49,776 bases of DNA from Ophiosphaerella korrae (GCA_028456385.1 JALNQF010000307.1:1-49776); one strand, 5' to 3'. Shown: positions 30,597-44,204, numbered from the stretch's first letter. Numbers and translations are program-made. Notes: generated by a model from the letters alone, not told the origin.

Positions 30597-31319
30597 ATGG
30601 GGGACTCATGAGCGGGCTGCACGCGCGAGAATTTTTCAAGGGTTTCTTCTCTTGTAAAAGCTCAGTAAATGCTCAGTGCGGTGGGTGGAGCATTCAGTCC
30701 ATACGTGCTACCACCTTGCACAGTAGGAACGAGACGCTCCGTGATAAGGGAATGTTGTTTATACCCACATGGGAGATCGTTGAGTTCTTCCCTTGAACCA
30801 CGGCGACCTCTAAATGGCGGCGACGTAGGACGGCGCAATGGGTCATATCTATAGCATGTAAGCTTTCGCGTTAGGTACATTCGTGCATTGCATTGCATCT
30901 TGAAGTTGCACAATAGCTACAGTAACTTACGTACCTGATTGGGATTTATGATTGCGCTCAGACCTGGCAAAGCTCCTCTACGCACAAGATCTCTGGAATT
31001 CAACCCAAATTACTCACGGCCATTTGATCTCGGCATATCGCATGAAATAGTGGATGTCAAACGAGTAAGACTGCCCGGTAGACCCCGAAAATCGGGCCTT
31101 TTAGTGCATCCTACATATACGTGTAGTCGAGACCCACCAATGTGCTGACCGCTCTGCTTTTGTCCAGTACGCAGGAGAAGGAGAGCGGAACCACAACTGG
31201 ATGTGTGCGGATTTAGTTTCGCCCGGTACAGCAATATAAATTAAGCTCTACGGACACTTGTATGGACTTTACGTGTCTGACATACTCTTGAAGTGTTAAC
31301 GTGAGTGCTGACACAGCGA
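30597..31319. other. Intergenic, nothing assignable
   Basis: Normal composition. Short overlapping open frames (up to about 90 codons on either strand) lack recognisable motifs. No repeat was identified. Confidence 0.55.
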
Positions 31320-31330
31320 GCTATATAAAG
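31320..31330 (+). promoter_or_regulatory. TATA box of the small secreted-protein gene
   Basis: GCTATATAAAG lies about 70 bp before the ATG at 31398, followed by a CT-rich stretch (TTCTCTCTTTC). This is a common arrangement for fungal promoters. Confidence 0.6.
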
Positions 31331-31397
31331 ACCTGTGGATTCTCTCTTTCGTTTATGTACCGGAATAGGCACAGCTCGAATTAGTTAAAAAGCCATC

Positions 31398-32096
31398 ATG
31401 AAGCTGCTCTCAGTCCTTACATCTGCCAACCTCGCAGGCCTAGCGGCATCAGTCGACATGCGCCAATACCACACTCTATCCGGCGTCGAAGGAAAATTCG
31501 AAGACTATCTCCAAGGGTCCGTTAACAATCACCACCTCATCCGCCCTCAAATCTCCCACCTACCCACAAGCACTCACTAACACCGATCCCGACTTCGCAG
31601 TCTCTACACATCTGCCGAAGACCCCGCCTCCACCACCGCCTTCACAAACTGGTTCACCACTAAAGGGCAACTTATCGTGCTCGAAAACACCGCCACGGGC
31701 GCCGACCAGATCGTCGCGCTCAAGCAGTCATTACTGCCTACTGCGGGCAACAAGCACTGGAACCACCGCCCCAACGTAACGAGTGTGGACGCGGAAACGA
31801 GCGCGAACAAGACGTATCAAGTGCTTGGGGTGATCGAGTCAACGTTTGATGGGGGGAATTGCTCGAAGGCTTAGTAAGTTCTTCACCTTGTGCATATTCT
31901 CCCGCTATTCTTGTGATGTCGGAGAAACATGTGATGCTGACGCTGAGATCGTGGTAGCTACTCGAGCCGCTTCACGGTGACGAAGGACGCCAGCGGTGCG
32001 CCAAATCTCGTACCACATGCTGGAAATTTGTTGGCGTATGACGATTTTGTGGTAGAGCCCTCGAGGTCGCCGACAGATATTCCGTGTGACAATTAG
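31398..32096 (+). CDS. Small secreted protein, three exons, intact (possibly SnoaL/NTF2-like)
   Basis: Exons 31398-31516, 31601-31873 and 31958-32096 join into 531 nt, 176 residues plus stop. Both introns are 84 nt. Intron 1 has a GTCCGT donor, a CACTAAC branch and a CGCAG acceptor. Intron 2 has GTAAGT, a CTGAC branch and TAG. Phases fit exactly. Residues 1-18 form a signal peptide (MKLLSVLTSANLAGLAAS). The mature protein has YLQGLYTSAEDPASTTAFTN (37-56), a hydrophobic strand QLIVLENTATG, an amphipathic helix DQIVALKQSLLP (75-86) and KHWNHRPNVTSV (91-102). It then has TYQVLGVIESTF and YYSSRFTVTKD, ending IPCDN. Two Cys (127, 174) could pair. There are N-linked sites at 98, 109 and 126. The helix-then-strands layout recalls SnoaL/NTF2-like secreted proteins, but this is inference. 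The gene is undamaged and closely bordered by RIP-degraded repeats, a setting typical of fungal accessory or effector-like genes. Confidence 0.82.
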
Positions 32097-32640
32097 GAAG
32101 AGTTAGAGAATTCAGGCACTAGTGTGGTAGGCTAGGGCGCGAAAGCGGGAGCACTGAATTCGAGTGTGAGAAATGCGTAGTGTAAAGAATACAGCATTCT
32201 GATAGATAACGGGGCAACGAAGAGAAGACAAGTCCAGAATCCTATACTCGTGAATTCTAAGACGAAACAGAATATATATTTTATTAGCTACATTAAAATT
32301 TCCTGACCTACAGTTTCTTATTTACATAGCGATTGCGGCTTCACCATTGCAGACGGCCTCACTAGGGTTCAGTCATTGTTTCTTGAATACGGAGGTGCCT
32401 TTCAAAAGTCTTTTCCTGGACCGTGCGCGTGGCGCTGTTAGCGCCTTGCTAGCGGCACGCTAGTGCCCAACCAGTGCCCACAGAGATGAGATGGAATTCG
32501 GGTCTTACAACGGTGTCGGCATGTCAACTAACTATGGATTTGCCTCAGTTGAGATAGCAATGCCAAGCTAGGTTTGGCGCGTGCGCAGCTCTAAGCGAGC
32601 TTAACTCAACTTAGCCCTAACACAACATTTTTACAACACG
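32097..32640. other. Downstream spacer to the RIP border
   Basis: No gene. It contains a short hairpin GGCGCTGTTAGCGCC near 32431-32445 and neighbouring TAGCG/CGCTA repeats. From about 32590 composition changes abruptly to RIP-type. Confidence 0.5.
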
Positions 32641-35600
32641 TTAACATTACGTTCGTAACACGTTCCTATGTACATAATACAACACTACTAGAAAATAGTT
32701 TATAAGACTCTAGTATAAAACGTAGGTTAATAAAATATATTATAAAGTTGTTCTAATTATATTCTAGTATAACTACTAACGTTATATTAACCTAATATTA
32801 GCACCTTAAGGCTTAGGGCTATTTTAGCTTAACAATAGTAATAACCTAGTAGTAGAGATTAAAGAGTTGTTTTGTAGGGCCTTAGTAGGTAATAGTATCT
32901 ATAGAGTAAGAATATATTTATAAAACGTTTTAAGTATATTCTAATTAATATAGTAAAAATTAGGTACAAGAGGTAGACTAAGAACTTATATTAAAAACTA
33001 GTATAGATATAGTAATATTGCGCTATACAAGAATACTAAGAAGTAGATTTACTATAGTATCCTCGCACTATTAATAGGTAAGTGTATAGAATACGTTTTA
33101 AACGCGTTCTAATTACGTTCTAAATTAGTACTAGAGAGTAATAAAAGAGTAGAATTATATATTAGATAAGTAAGTTATTAGGATAGAGTAATAGCGCTAG
33201 CTATATTAGATACTCTCTAAAGATCTACCTAAAATCTACCTATTTAAAATTAGTACTAAGGTAAAATAAGTTTAGAAGCTATTTTAAACGTGTTCTAATA
33301 TAGCTATAGCTTAATCTTAATTGTATAAGTAACTATTCTAGGCGCTTAAGCTAGGTTATACCTTATAATACGTGTAAAGCAAATTTTAAGAATAATACAA
33401 CTAGTAAGTATACGAGAATATACTTAAAGCGCGTTTCTAATATATTCTAGGATGCAAATTTAATTTTAATATTAATAAATATAGTAATAGAGTAGAAGGT
33501 AGTTAATATTATAAGAATATTAATTAGTAGGAGATTTAGGTATCTTTATACTAGCTATATTAAAGAAGATCTAAGCTAATTTCTAGTAGATTAGTAGAAC
33601 AAGTTTTAATATAGATTAAAACATGTTCTATAGTAATAAGAGGTTTTAGTTTAGTAGTTATCTTTAATAAAAAATCTACTATATTATTATATAGTTACTC
33701 TATATAAAGTTAAAATACTATCTACTTATATAAGACCCTATAAAAATATACTTTGTATTATTATTCTTGCTATAAACCTTATATATAGGAGGGAGATTTT
33801 TTTTAGTAAGAAGTTAGTAGTATTTATTTATATTAACCTAAAATGTATTATAAATATAATGTAAAGACGTTTTAATAGATATTTACTTCTCTTTTAACTT
33901 ACTTTTACTTTAAGTTATTAGCTTAGTATATTACTATAAGAATAAGATTCTTAGGAAGAGCTTTATCTAGTAGTAATAGAGTAATCTCCTCTTCTATACA
34001 AAGTTATATATATAACTACTTCTATTGTTTTAAAAGAGGTAGGAGAAGAAAAAGTAGATTTAGTATAAGAGAACGTATTTTAGAGTTGTTTACAACGCGT
34101 TCTATATCTTCTAATTAGCTTCTAAGTTTTTCTTTAGGTTTTTTAGTTATTTAGTTATACTTAATAGTTTATTAAAGAGTTGCTATAAGATAAATTAATA
34201 AAGAACGTAATTAGGATAAGTTCTAGAACTCTTTTAACTATAGATCTCTAGGTATAACTACTACGTAGTAAAAGTAGAGAGTATTAGTATTATTAGAAAT
34301 TAAACGTTACCTAGTCTTAATAGACTTAACCTTATACAATAGATAGCCTCGCTAGATATAGTAAACTAAAGTACCTTAATTACTAAATTTCTTCTAGTAT
34401 AATATTAAAACGCGTTATAAATATATATAGATTATATTTAAGTACGTACTCTATATAGCTACTTATTATATAGGGTCTACTTTACTCTATAGAATAACTT
34501 ACTAGGATATATAGTATATAAGCTATTAATATTCTTAGCGAATTTAGGTATACTTACTAGTAGAGAAGCTAATTTAGTATATCTCTAATATACTAGCTAA
34601 ACTAGTTTAGAACGCGTATAAAATATAATCTAGTTATATACTATAAGAAGTAAAATCTTATTCCTTATATTATAAGTAGAGATAGAAGAGAAAGATAATA
34701 AGAAGTAAGTTATAGTAAATAGAGTTTTTAAGCAAAGAAAATTTTTCTACGCTAGAATATATTTAGAATTTCTTTAGGTTACGTTCTAAGCCTCTTTATA
34801 TTATAATCTAATTTTCTCCTACTTAAATATAAGCTTCTCCTTTTCTAAGTTAAACTTCTTTCTTTCTAACTTAAGTTTTAACTTCTAGATCTCTAACTAT
34901 TCTTATTTAAACAAGAGTAATTAGCTTAAAAGTAACTAGCTTAAGAGAATAGCCTGTCTTTAGAGAGTTTACGCACTTATTAGGCTAGAACGCGTTAGTA
35001 ACGCGTTTTAAATATATTATAATATTATAATACTTATATTAGTGTAGTAGTTACTCTTAATAGTAACTGCGCTAGTAAGCTTAGTAGTAATAATTATAGT
35101 TAAGTTTATAACTAAACGTTTTATAACTTTAAAGCTATCTACTTATTACGCTATAGTAGCTCTATAGAGCTTATAGAATTATCTTTATTATCTAAGATAA
35201 TATAGATATCCTTAAAGTTATTATATTTATATTCTAAAGCTATTTTAGTATATATATTTCTTTAGTAATAATAATATTCTATACTTCTCTTACGTCCTCT
35301 ATTAAGAGAGTATTAAGTGCTTAGACTTAAAGTAGTATAATAGGTATAGCAAATACTATACTTATTATAGGCGTTAAACTCCTTTATATCCTAGATATCT
35401 ATTTAAGCTATACTAAACGCGTTAGTAATACGTTATAAACCTATTTCTATAATTTATCTTACTTTTATATAGCTTTAATAAGTAATATATAGATACTTAT
35501 TTAATATCTCTTTTACCTAGCCTATTAAGTAGTATTAGTATATAATTCTAATATATCCTAGACTTCTTTACTTATTTAGCTATAAAATTAAACTAACCTA

Positions 35601-37596
35601 GTAGTAAATACCTTGTTCTTCTTATTCTTAGCCTAGTTCTAAATTGTAGGAGTCTCTTCGTGTACTAAAATATATTTAAAATATATTCTAATTACGTTTA
35701 ATTATTTAAACTTACTTATTAACAAGTTATAAAGATTAAAATACTTTTCTTTTAATTTAATATTAAGAAGAGCTTTTATATAACCCTAGGTAGAATCTAT
35801 ATAATAAGGAGTACGCTAAATTATAGTATTAATACTCCTTAAGAAGTAAATATAGTAGAATTAAATACAAGATTAGAGTTACTATCTCTACTCTCTCTAT
35901 TATAAGTCTATTATATAGAGATATTAGCTAAGTCCTATTAAATAAGTTATAAACGCGATCTAAACGCAATATACTTTCTTCTTACTAAGTATCTACTTAC
36001 TATATATATTAAGTGTAGTACTATAAAATCTACGTTAATAGATATAATACTATTATACTAGCTTCTTTATACGCTTACTAATAAGCTTAAAGTAAGTAGT
36101 AAAGCTTAGTTAATATATTTCTAGAGAGTTGTTATTAGTAATAATTCTACCTAGAGTAAGTACTAAAACAAGTTACTATCGCGTTTAAAACATGTTTTAT
36201 ATTTTCTCTTTATACTTATTATACTCTAAAAAAAATATTATAATTAAGATCTCTACCTATTTCCTATTTAATCTCTTATATAATATATCTATCTAAGATA
36301 TCTTCTAATCTAGTAGTACTTATACTTACTTATTATAAAAATAGAGTATAATATTACTAGATACGCTAAAAATAATCTATTAAATATATACCTAGTATTA
36401 TTATTAAAACGCGTTTAGATTGTGTTATAATTATATTCTTATAGTTTCTAGAATCTAACACTTTGTTCTCTACTTAAATATAACACCTTCTATACTACTT
36501 TAGTATAAAAAGTAGAGTAGCTTTTCTTATTTTAATATTAATAATATACAATCTTTATTTACAAATATAATATAAAGATCTTTAATAGATTAAAGGCTAT
36601 ACTAAGTAAGATACGCTTTTAATTATATAGAATTAAGAAATTATACTATATTATATTAGAAACGCGTTATAAACCTATTTTACTTTCTACTTATATCTTA
36701 TTAAACCTAGTATAAGTATAGGTTAAAGTATTACCTTAATCTTTATAATTACCTCTCCCCTAATAATATTTAGAGGTAGAGGTATATATATATATATTCT
36801 AAACGTAATTAGTATAAAGTATAGTACTTTATTAAAGTGTATAGGTATTATTACGTAGTAATAAACCTTATAGGACTTCTTAATAAGAGTCCTAATACTT
36901 TAAGAGTAATTAATATCTAAAACACGTTATTAACGTATTAGTATTATATTTTATCTTACCTACTATATTTTATAGCCCTTGTTGTTATAGGCTTAATAAT
37001 AATATATAACTATCTTAGTTAATCCTCTCTACTTAACCTAAACTTAAATAACTATTTTAAGTAACTAATATTAACTATATTACTTATAGGAGTAGTAAAG
37101 TACTTCTCTATATTTAATATATACTAATCCTAGCTCTAATACGTAATAAAATATAGCCTCTCTCCTATAAGTAGCTAATTGTATTAGTAACGCGTTTATA
37201 ATACGTTTAAGTAATCCTCTATTTTTACTCTTTAGCGCTACTAGTAGAGTATTAGGCTATAGGTCTCTTTGTAGTAGAGGTAAACCCCTAACTTAAATTA
37301 TTAATTAATTCTAATATATATACTACTATTATTAACGTAAGTATATTAGAATCGCGATTAGAACATATTATTATACTTACCTAATAGCTTTTACCTTACT
37401 ATCTAAATCCTTTAGGATATACTATAATCTCTTAAGTATATCCTAATATATATTATTAATAGTAGTATAAGAATACGTTTTAAGGCTATCCTTAAGATAT
37501 TTATAGTACTTAATCTTAGAGTACTAATACTTATATTATATTGTAGGTTAGTTATTAAAGAATAGAGAGACTATCTAGTTTCTCTTATAGTAAGAG
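32640..37596. repeat. Long RIP-degraded array with ACGCGT motif pairs every 150-300 bp
   Basis: No domain is recognisable in 5 kb. Instead a motif of the form AAACGCGTTCTAA, or two such motifs 10-15 bp apart, recurs. Occurrences lie near 33090, 33280, 33425, 33605, 34090, 34405, 34610, 34990, 35415, 35945, 36190, 36410, 36665, 36925, 37190 and 37350. The spacing is mostly 150-300 bp. Variants ACGTGTT, ACACGTT and ACGTATT are what C-to-T or G-to-A changes would give. ACGCGTT is often followed by ATAAACCTATTT and TTAC. The array resumes after the retroelement at 44642 and resembles 1-870. It is a decayed tandem or dispersed repeat, or a repetitive coding element; the sequence does not decide. 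Confidence 0.55.
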
Positions 37597-38027
37597 TGTA
37601 ATAGGTGTTACTAGGGTTAACTTCCTAATACCTAATCGTAGTATTAGTAGATTAAGAAGTAATATTAAAGCTTGTATTGTAATCTACAATAGACTTATAA
37701 ATAATAGAAGATATTTTATAACTATCTTGTATTAGCGCTCTATAGTTAAGAGATTAAATTACTAATAGTATCCTAATAATACGCATTGCTACTAACTATA
37801 TACTTATTGTAATCTATAATCTATAGTTATTAAGATTAGTAGATTATAGATTACTCTAATCTATAATCTATTTGTACTAAGAATCTATAGATTATAGATT
37901 ACCCTAGGTATCCTAGTTATGTGTAGTCTCCTAATTAAGTTCGTGTCCCTCTAGGTTATATAGGTCTAAGCTAGTTGTTATAGGGCTAATTAGTTCTATC
38001 TATAGTTCTTCTATTACTATCGTAATA
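37597..38027 (-). repeat. Family B copy 2 3' LTR (left end in window)
   Basis: 431 bp. On the plus strand it starts TGTAATAGGTGTTACTAGG and ends CGTAATA. It pairs with 44205-44636. It contains several copies of AATCTATAATCTATAG-like palindromic words (37810-37905). Confidence 0.9.
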
Positions 38028-38044
38028 CTATCTCCTCCTCTAAG
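38028..38044 (-). other. Family B copy 2 polypurine tract
   Basis: The minus strand reads CTTAGAGGAGGAGATAG just before the 3' LTR, matching the position in copy 1. Confidence 0.75.
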
Positions 38045-38109
38045 TAAGTCCTTATTTATCTATCCTAGAGCTAAAGTTATTAATCTACTTTCTTCGTTAA
38101 TCTATAGTT

Positions 38110-38680
38110 CTTTATTACTCTCTATAGTTATTTCTTTTATACGTTGTTACTACCTTCTTGTAGATTACGTGCTGCGCAATAGTGTTAAGATATTCCTATA
38201 TTCTTGTTGCGCTTCTCCTAAATTAAACCTTAAGTCCCTTCCTTATATTATTTTTACAAACAATAGTAAGGCTTATAAGGCGTATATTCGTGCGAATATA
38301 CGTAGTTCTTATAACGTGTCTAGTATTTCTCTATTAGAGTGTATATTAATTATACTTATTCTTACGTCTAGGCTTAACAATAATAGGGAAAGCTATTAAC
38401 TAGACTTAAGAGAAATTACTATCTTAAATCGCAGAGGCTAAAGCTAAGCGTAAGTAGATCTAGGAGCTTGCGTAGAGTAAGCTAGTAGAGAATTAAGCTC
38501 GTCTCTCTCGTCTTTATAAGATAAAGGCCTTAAATAATAAGAAATTAGCTAAGTAGTTAGTAGCTCTAGAAGCTAAGCTAGACTTAGATAAGGCGTTTAA
38601 TATTGCTATAGTAGGTCCTATGTTATACGTTTCTATTGCCTCTCTATCTAATAGTAGTAATATTAGTTCTCTTAGTTTGC
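38110..38680 (+). pseudogene. Antisense cysteine-cluster ORF of family B copy 2
   Basis: On the strand opposite to pol, a 76-codon open stretch (38169-38399) is collinear with the antisense frame of copy 1. It reads VDYVLRNSVKIFLYSCC, then NNSKAYKAYIRANIRSS, then YNVSSISLLECILI. Farther down, after a one-base shift, it continues EAKAKRK, ELA, SKLVEN, ARLSRLYKIKALNNKKLAK and LVALEAKLDLDKAF. Interspersed TAG/TAA stand where Gln would be expected. This basic, heptad-like tail supports a coiled coil. Cys positions of the N-terminal cluster are largely Tyr or Ser here. Two copies in opposite orientations carrying the same frame argue that it belonged to the element. Confidence 0.55.
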
Positions 38681-38699
38681 TACTAGGTATTCTAGAGGG

Positions 38700-41600
38700 T
38701 TTTAACTTTAGAAGTCTTCTAGTTTCTTAGAGTAGTTAAAGTTGTCTTCTAGTTCTTATATTTCTTCCTATAGTTTTCCTTTTTCGTCTATACCTATCTA
38801 TTCTACTAAGTAGTAGTTTCTCTTATTATAGAACTAGTATACTAAGATTTTCTTAACTTCCTATTCCTCTTATTCTCTATATATGTCTACTTTGTACACT
38901 AGTAGTTCTACTTCTTGTAGTACTTGTTCTAGTAGTACTACATAGAATATTAGGTATATCCTTATTTTACTTAGTAGTTTTAATTTAAATATAACTAGCG
39001 TAACTTCTTTCTTAATTTTGTATAGTCCTATCTTAACGTAGTCTAATTTAGAACTTAGTCTCTTACTTTTTATATTCTTTCGTACTAACTATACTTTTTC
39101 TCTCTTTCTAAATTAGGGTCCCTTTTTGTATTTCTTGTTATAGTACTTTACTATTTAATTATATAGGAATTCTACGTCCTATCTTAGTTAATCGTGTATA
39201 TCCTTAAGTCTATTAGCGAAGTTTTCTCCTCTTAGAGACTATAATATCTCTAATCGTAGTATTCTATATACACTAGGGTTAAATCTGTAGTTTGTAAAGA
39301 AAAGTAATACTCCTATTACTACGTTCTTTACACTATTATATACTAACTATACTATAGGTAGTAGCTATACCTAATTATTCTAGTTATAGTTAAGGTAGTA
39401 TCTTAAGTATTGTTCTACTATTTAATTTATTTATTCTAACTATCTATCTATCTATAGGTAGTATACTATAGACATTACGTACTTAATCTCTAGTTGCGCT
39501 ATAATTGTTCCCTATAGTTTTAATATAAATCGTACATCTCTATCTATAATAATCTTATCTAGTAGTCTATATTAACTAATTACAGTTCCTAGAACCTAGT
39601 ATATAGTAACCTCTATCCTACTTTTTTCCTTATATAGTCTAAAGTATAAGTACTTTATAAGTTTATCTACTATTATTAAGATTCTATTATACTTAATTCC
39701 TAATATTAGGTTTTTAGACTTAGGTAATTTTGTAATAAAGTCTATTATAATAACTCCCTATAGTTATTCTAGTACTTCTACTAGTTGTAGTATACTATAT
39801 AGTGTATATCTACTATACTTATTTCTATAGTATTCTATATAGTCTTGTAGTACTTCTTTTACTAGTTATCTTACTCTTAGGATATAGTAGTCTTATAATA
39901 GTCTATCTAATATTTTCTTAATACTTTAGTAACTATATACTAGTAATTTGTAGAATTATTATATAAATTCTCTCTAGATTTTCTTTAGAATATATATTCT
40001 TCTATAGGCTTATACTAATCCTTCTTAGATTTCTAGTTTCTCTATTTCTTTAGATACTTCTTGCGTTATTTTCTAAATCTATTTGTCTAGCTTACTACTC
40101 TTTCTTTTAAGTGTTGCAGCTATTTTAAGTGTATTTAGGACTAGGTGTCCTTCTTTATTCTTAACTAGAACTATTCTAGTAGCGCTTACTTCTTCTTATA
40201 AGTCTAGTCTTCTACTAAGGGCGTCTATAAATTAGTTGTCTTTCCCTTTTATATATATAATTTCTATATTAAATATTAATAGGAATTCCTACTATCTTGT
40301 ATATTGTTATAATAGTTCCTTATTTGTTATAAATCCTATAAGATTCCTATAGTTTGTATAGACCTTTGTTTAGTATTTTACTCCTTGTAGGTATACTCTC
40401 TATTATTTAAATACTTTGTAGATTACTAGTATCTCTTTGTTATAGATTAGGTAGTTAAGCTCTACTAGTTTTATCTTCTTAGAGAAGTACTTAACTAAGT
40501 GTTCCTTTTTAGTCTTTAGGTCTTCCTGTATTAGTGCTATTCTATAGACTAAGTTAGATACGTCTATTTTTACTATTACTAGTAGGTCTAGGTTATATAT
40601 TCTAATAACTAGGTTTTCTATAAACTTCTTTTTTATCTTATTAAATACTTTATCGTATTCCTTTATCTATTTAAATAGCGTATCTTTCTTTATAAGCTTT
40701 ATTATTAGTTCTATATCTTTAGACTATCTTACTATTAACTTTTTGCAAAAGTTAGCTAGGCTATAAAATTATTATACTTCTCTTAGGTTCTTTAGTATTA
40801 GCTATTCGTTAACTAACTTAATTTTTGCTAGATTAATTTTAATTTTTCCTAGTTCGATAATAAATCTAAGGAAGTCTATTTCTTTTGTATAGAATTCGTA
40901 TTTTCTTATTTTAAGAAATAACTTGCTTTCTACTAGCTTTTCTAGCACCTTGTACACGTGTTGTATATATTCTTCTTCTATTTCTAAGAATATAAGGATA
41001 TTGTCTAGGTATACGAATGTAAATACGTCTAAGTACTCTCTTAGTACTATATTAATTCTTTCTTAGAAGGCTGCTAGAGTATTTATTAAGCTAAAAGGTA
41101 TAACTATATACTTATATAGTCTATATTATATTCTAAACGCTATTTTCTATTTGTCGCCTTCTTTAATTCTAATCTAGTAGTAGGTATTCTAGATGTCTAG
41201 TTTTGTAAAGATTTTCGCTTTTCTTAGTCTAGCTTATATTTTATCTATTTATAGTAAGAGGTATTAGTTTTTGTTTATAATTGCGTTAGTCTTTCTAAAG
41301 TCTACGCAAAGCCTTTTATTACTTATCTCTTTTTTTTCTATAAATATAAGTCTATGTACTACTAAGGATTTAGATTCCTATATCTATCCTTTCTTTAGTG
41401 CGTTTTCGATAAACGCTCGTTTAATCTTAGATTCTTCTTCTATCTTTCTATAGATAGGGCTCTATCTTACGTTCTTATCTTCTTTTATTTCTATTACTAA
41501 GTCCTATAGCTAATATTCTAGAAGATAGTCTTTAGGCTCTATAAGCCTTTCCTCTTATTTTTTATATTCTTCTAGGAATTCTCCTTTACATGTACTAATA

Positions 41601-41990
41601 TTAGCTCTTAGCTTATTTATTCTGTAATAGTTAATTTTTCCTATTCTCTAATTAATGTGTAGGTTAGTTATCTATAACTATAGTATTCCTAGTATTATAT
41701 CTTGTTTGTTATTAATTGTTGTTATGTCTATAACTATGTTTTTAATCGTTATTCCTTCTAGTTCGAGTATAGAAGGAGTTGTTTTAAACCTAATTAGTTC
41801 CTATAATAGTTTTCCTTTAATCGTACTTAGTTATTAAGGGTACTTCTTTATTATATAACGTATTCCTTGTACTTCTACAAACTTCTTAGATATAAAGTTT
41901 CTTATAGCTCTACTATTAATTATTAATTATACTTTCTTTCCTTAATAAGTACTTGTCTTCGTAATATATAGGCCTCCTATACCTTCTAGC
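38700..41990 (-). pseudogene. Family B copy 2 pol, RIP-killed
   Basis: Read on the minus strand. Protease lies at about 41990-41620. The reverse transcriptase has EYLDVFTFVYLDNILI around 41045-40995. RNase H is near 40650-40300. The integrase core is near 39800-39530. The chromodomain-like end at about 38830-38705 reads NYYLVE-stop, IGIDEKGKL, then ELEDNFNYSKKLEDF. Stops at Gln/Trp codons run throughout. Confidence 0.82.
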
Positions 41991-42999
41991 TATTCTTGTT
42001 TAGGTATTTTTGTAAATTGTCTATCTTCTTAGAGCTATAGCCCTACTTTAAGTTTATATTCCTCGTGTTTTAGATATTTGTTATACCTACATTTATACTA
42101 TAGTCCTCCTTAGACGTATTTCTTAGATAGTTTTAGACTAGGTCTTATTACTATATATCTGTTTTCTAGGATTATTTCCTATCCTTAGATGTTTTCTACT
42201 AGAATTACTCTTGTATAATTATAGCCTCTTCTTCTTATAGGCTATACTTTATTATTTGCTTTAGGGTTTCTATATATAATATAGTTCTTATCTAGGTATA
42301 ATATCTATAATACTTTAAAATGTACTAGATATTTAGGGTCTATTATTTTGTTATCTCCTTCCTAGTATTTGTCTTTTCTAGGTATTTTAGTAGTTAGGAT
42401 ATAGTATACTACTAGTACTCTTAGTATATAGGCTTTGTTAATCTATCGCATCTTTTTTACAAGGTGCTACTACTCTCTTAGAGTAGGTATTCTTCCTACT
42501 ACAACTATATATTACTTTATCTATTCTTAAAATAGTATTAATTTAGTTTCTTTAGGATTGTATTCTTTCTAGTCTTCGTACGCTTTCTCTATACTTATAA
42601 CTAGTAAGTATTTCTAAACAAACTTCTATTCTTTGTTTTGTTCCTCTATATCTATTGTTATATAGCTATTGTAACTATATATTTTTAGCTAGATATACTC
42701 TATACCTCTTATACTAATTTGTTTCTCGCTTTCCTATAGTCTTTTAGAAGAAGCTATAGTAGTCTCTTTATCTAGTACCTATCCTTTAGCCTAGATTAAT
42801 AGTGCTAAAAGTTCTTCTCTCTCTAAGTCTTCTATTAGTAGGTCTATTACGTATACTATTTCTTCTAGCTACGCTTTTATTCTTTCTTTTATTGCTACTA
42901 CTTTATTTCTCTATTATAGGAAGTATCCTACTCCCTATTTACTAAAAAGATATATATAGTAGTTATCTTTATAACAAAAGGTCTAATAGAGTATTGCGT

Positions 43000-44150
43000 G
43001 TTATATTTCTTTACTTCTTACTACTTTCTCCTAAGGTTTAGCTTGTACTTATAGTATTTCCTTCTTTTTCTTAGTTGTTTTTAACTAAGCTTCCTTATCT
43101 TTCTTGTAGTCCTTACTTCTATAGTCCTTTATAAAGTATCCTAGTTTTCTATATTTATAATATACTATATCCTTCTTCTTTTATAACTAGTAGTCTTTTG
43201 CGTAGTAGCTTTTCTTACTATAGTTAAAATACGTAAAGTCTTTATTCTTCTTTTTCTTTCTATCCTTATTTGCGTTAAGGATTATAGGGTCTCTAGTATC
43301 CTAGTTTCTAGTTTAATTACTATACTTGTTCTTTTTCTATTCTTAAAGATCGTTATTAATTTAGATTACCTATTACTTTAGGGCTTCTAGTGTTCTAGGT
43401 TTTTCTATGTAAATTACCTCGTATTAGATTTTCTTGTTTAGTCCTTGTTTAAATCGTAATATAAGGGCTAATTTATTCTATTCTATATTCTATAACAGTT
43501 ATTTAAACTATAATACGTACTTAGGTATACTCTTTTGTTGTGTAAGTCTTTTAAGTTTCTCTTCTACTTGTCTAGTAATATCTATATCTCTAAATACTAC
43601 TCTTATTTGTTTAGTAAAGTATTTATAACTTCCGAAAATAGCTCTAGTCTTATCCTTCTAGGTTATTAGCGAATATGTCGTGTAATCTGTCTAGTAAGGC
43701 TCGTACTATCTTATCGCGTCTTCTTTAAGGTATAGTCTAATATATATAACTTTCTTTTCTTCTATATTAAAGTATAGCGCTTATATATCTATCTAGAGTT
43801 GTGCTAAAGCTATAAAGGGTCTTAGTTTCTCTCTTATTCTATTAAACTTCTTAAGGATAGGTATCTTTAGTAGCTTCTTCGTCGCACTTATTTCTAGTCG
43901 TTAGGTAATTAGTTCTATTTAGTTCTAACCTTTAATAATAGCTTTAATTTATACTTTATTCTACCTTAAGTAGTCCTGTAGTTCTTTGTTCTACGTTTCT
44001 AAGGCTTTAATTACTATTTTTATATCTTCTTTCTTGTCTATTAGTTTATTAATGCGTTCCTTAATTGTTTCCTATATAGTACTTTCTAATTTATAACTAC
44101 TCCTAGGGGCTTTACTTAATTGTTTAGTTAAACTTTCTACTATTGTGTTA
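43000..44150 (-). pseudogene. Family B copy 2 gag, RIP-killed
   Basis: The minus-strand frame matches copy 1 gag, including the two zinc knuckles at about 43230-43110. The block before them corresponds to CCCTATAATCCTTAACGC of copy 1 (complement at about 43260-43290). RIP stops are present. Confidence 0.8.
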
Positions 44151-44204
44151 GCTAGACCGTGCGCTACTTACGCGTTGCTTCTCGTAATAACTAAATTAGT
44201 AAGG

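Noticed and set aside
30527..31234. Overlapping short frames on both strands
   Set aside because: No motif, no promoter or intron signals, and no agreement between strands; left as unassigned spacer.
41271..43628. Short plus-strand hydrophobic frames (60-64 codons) inside family B copy 2
   Set aside because: Chance frames antisense to pol and gag, without the Cys-cluster features of the 3' antisense frame.
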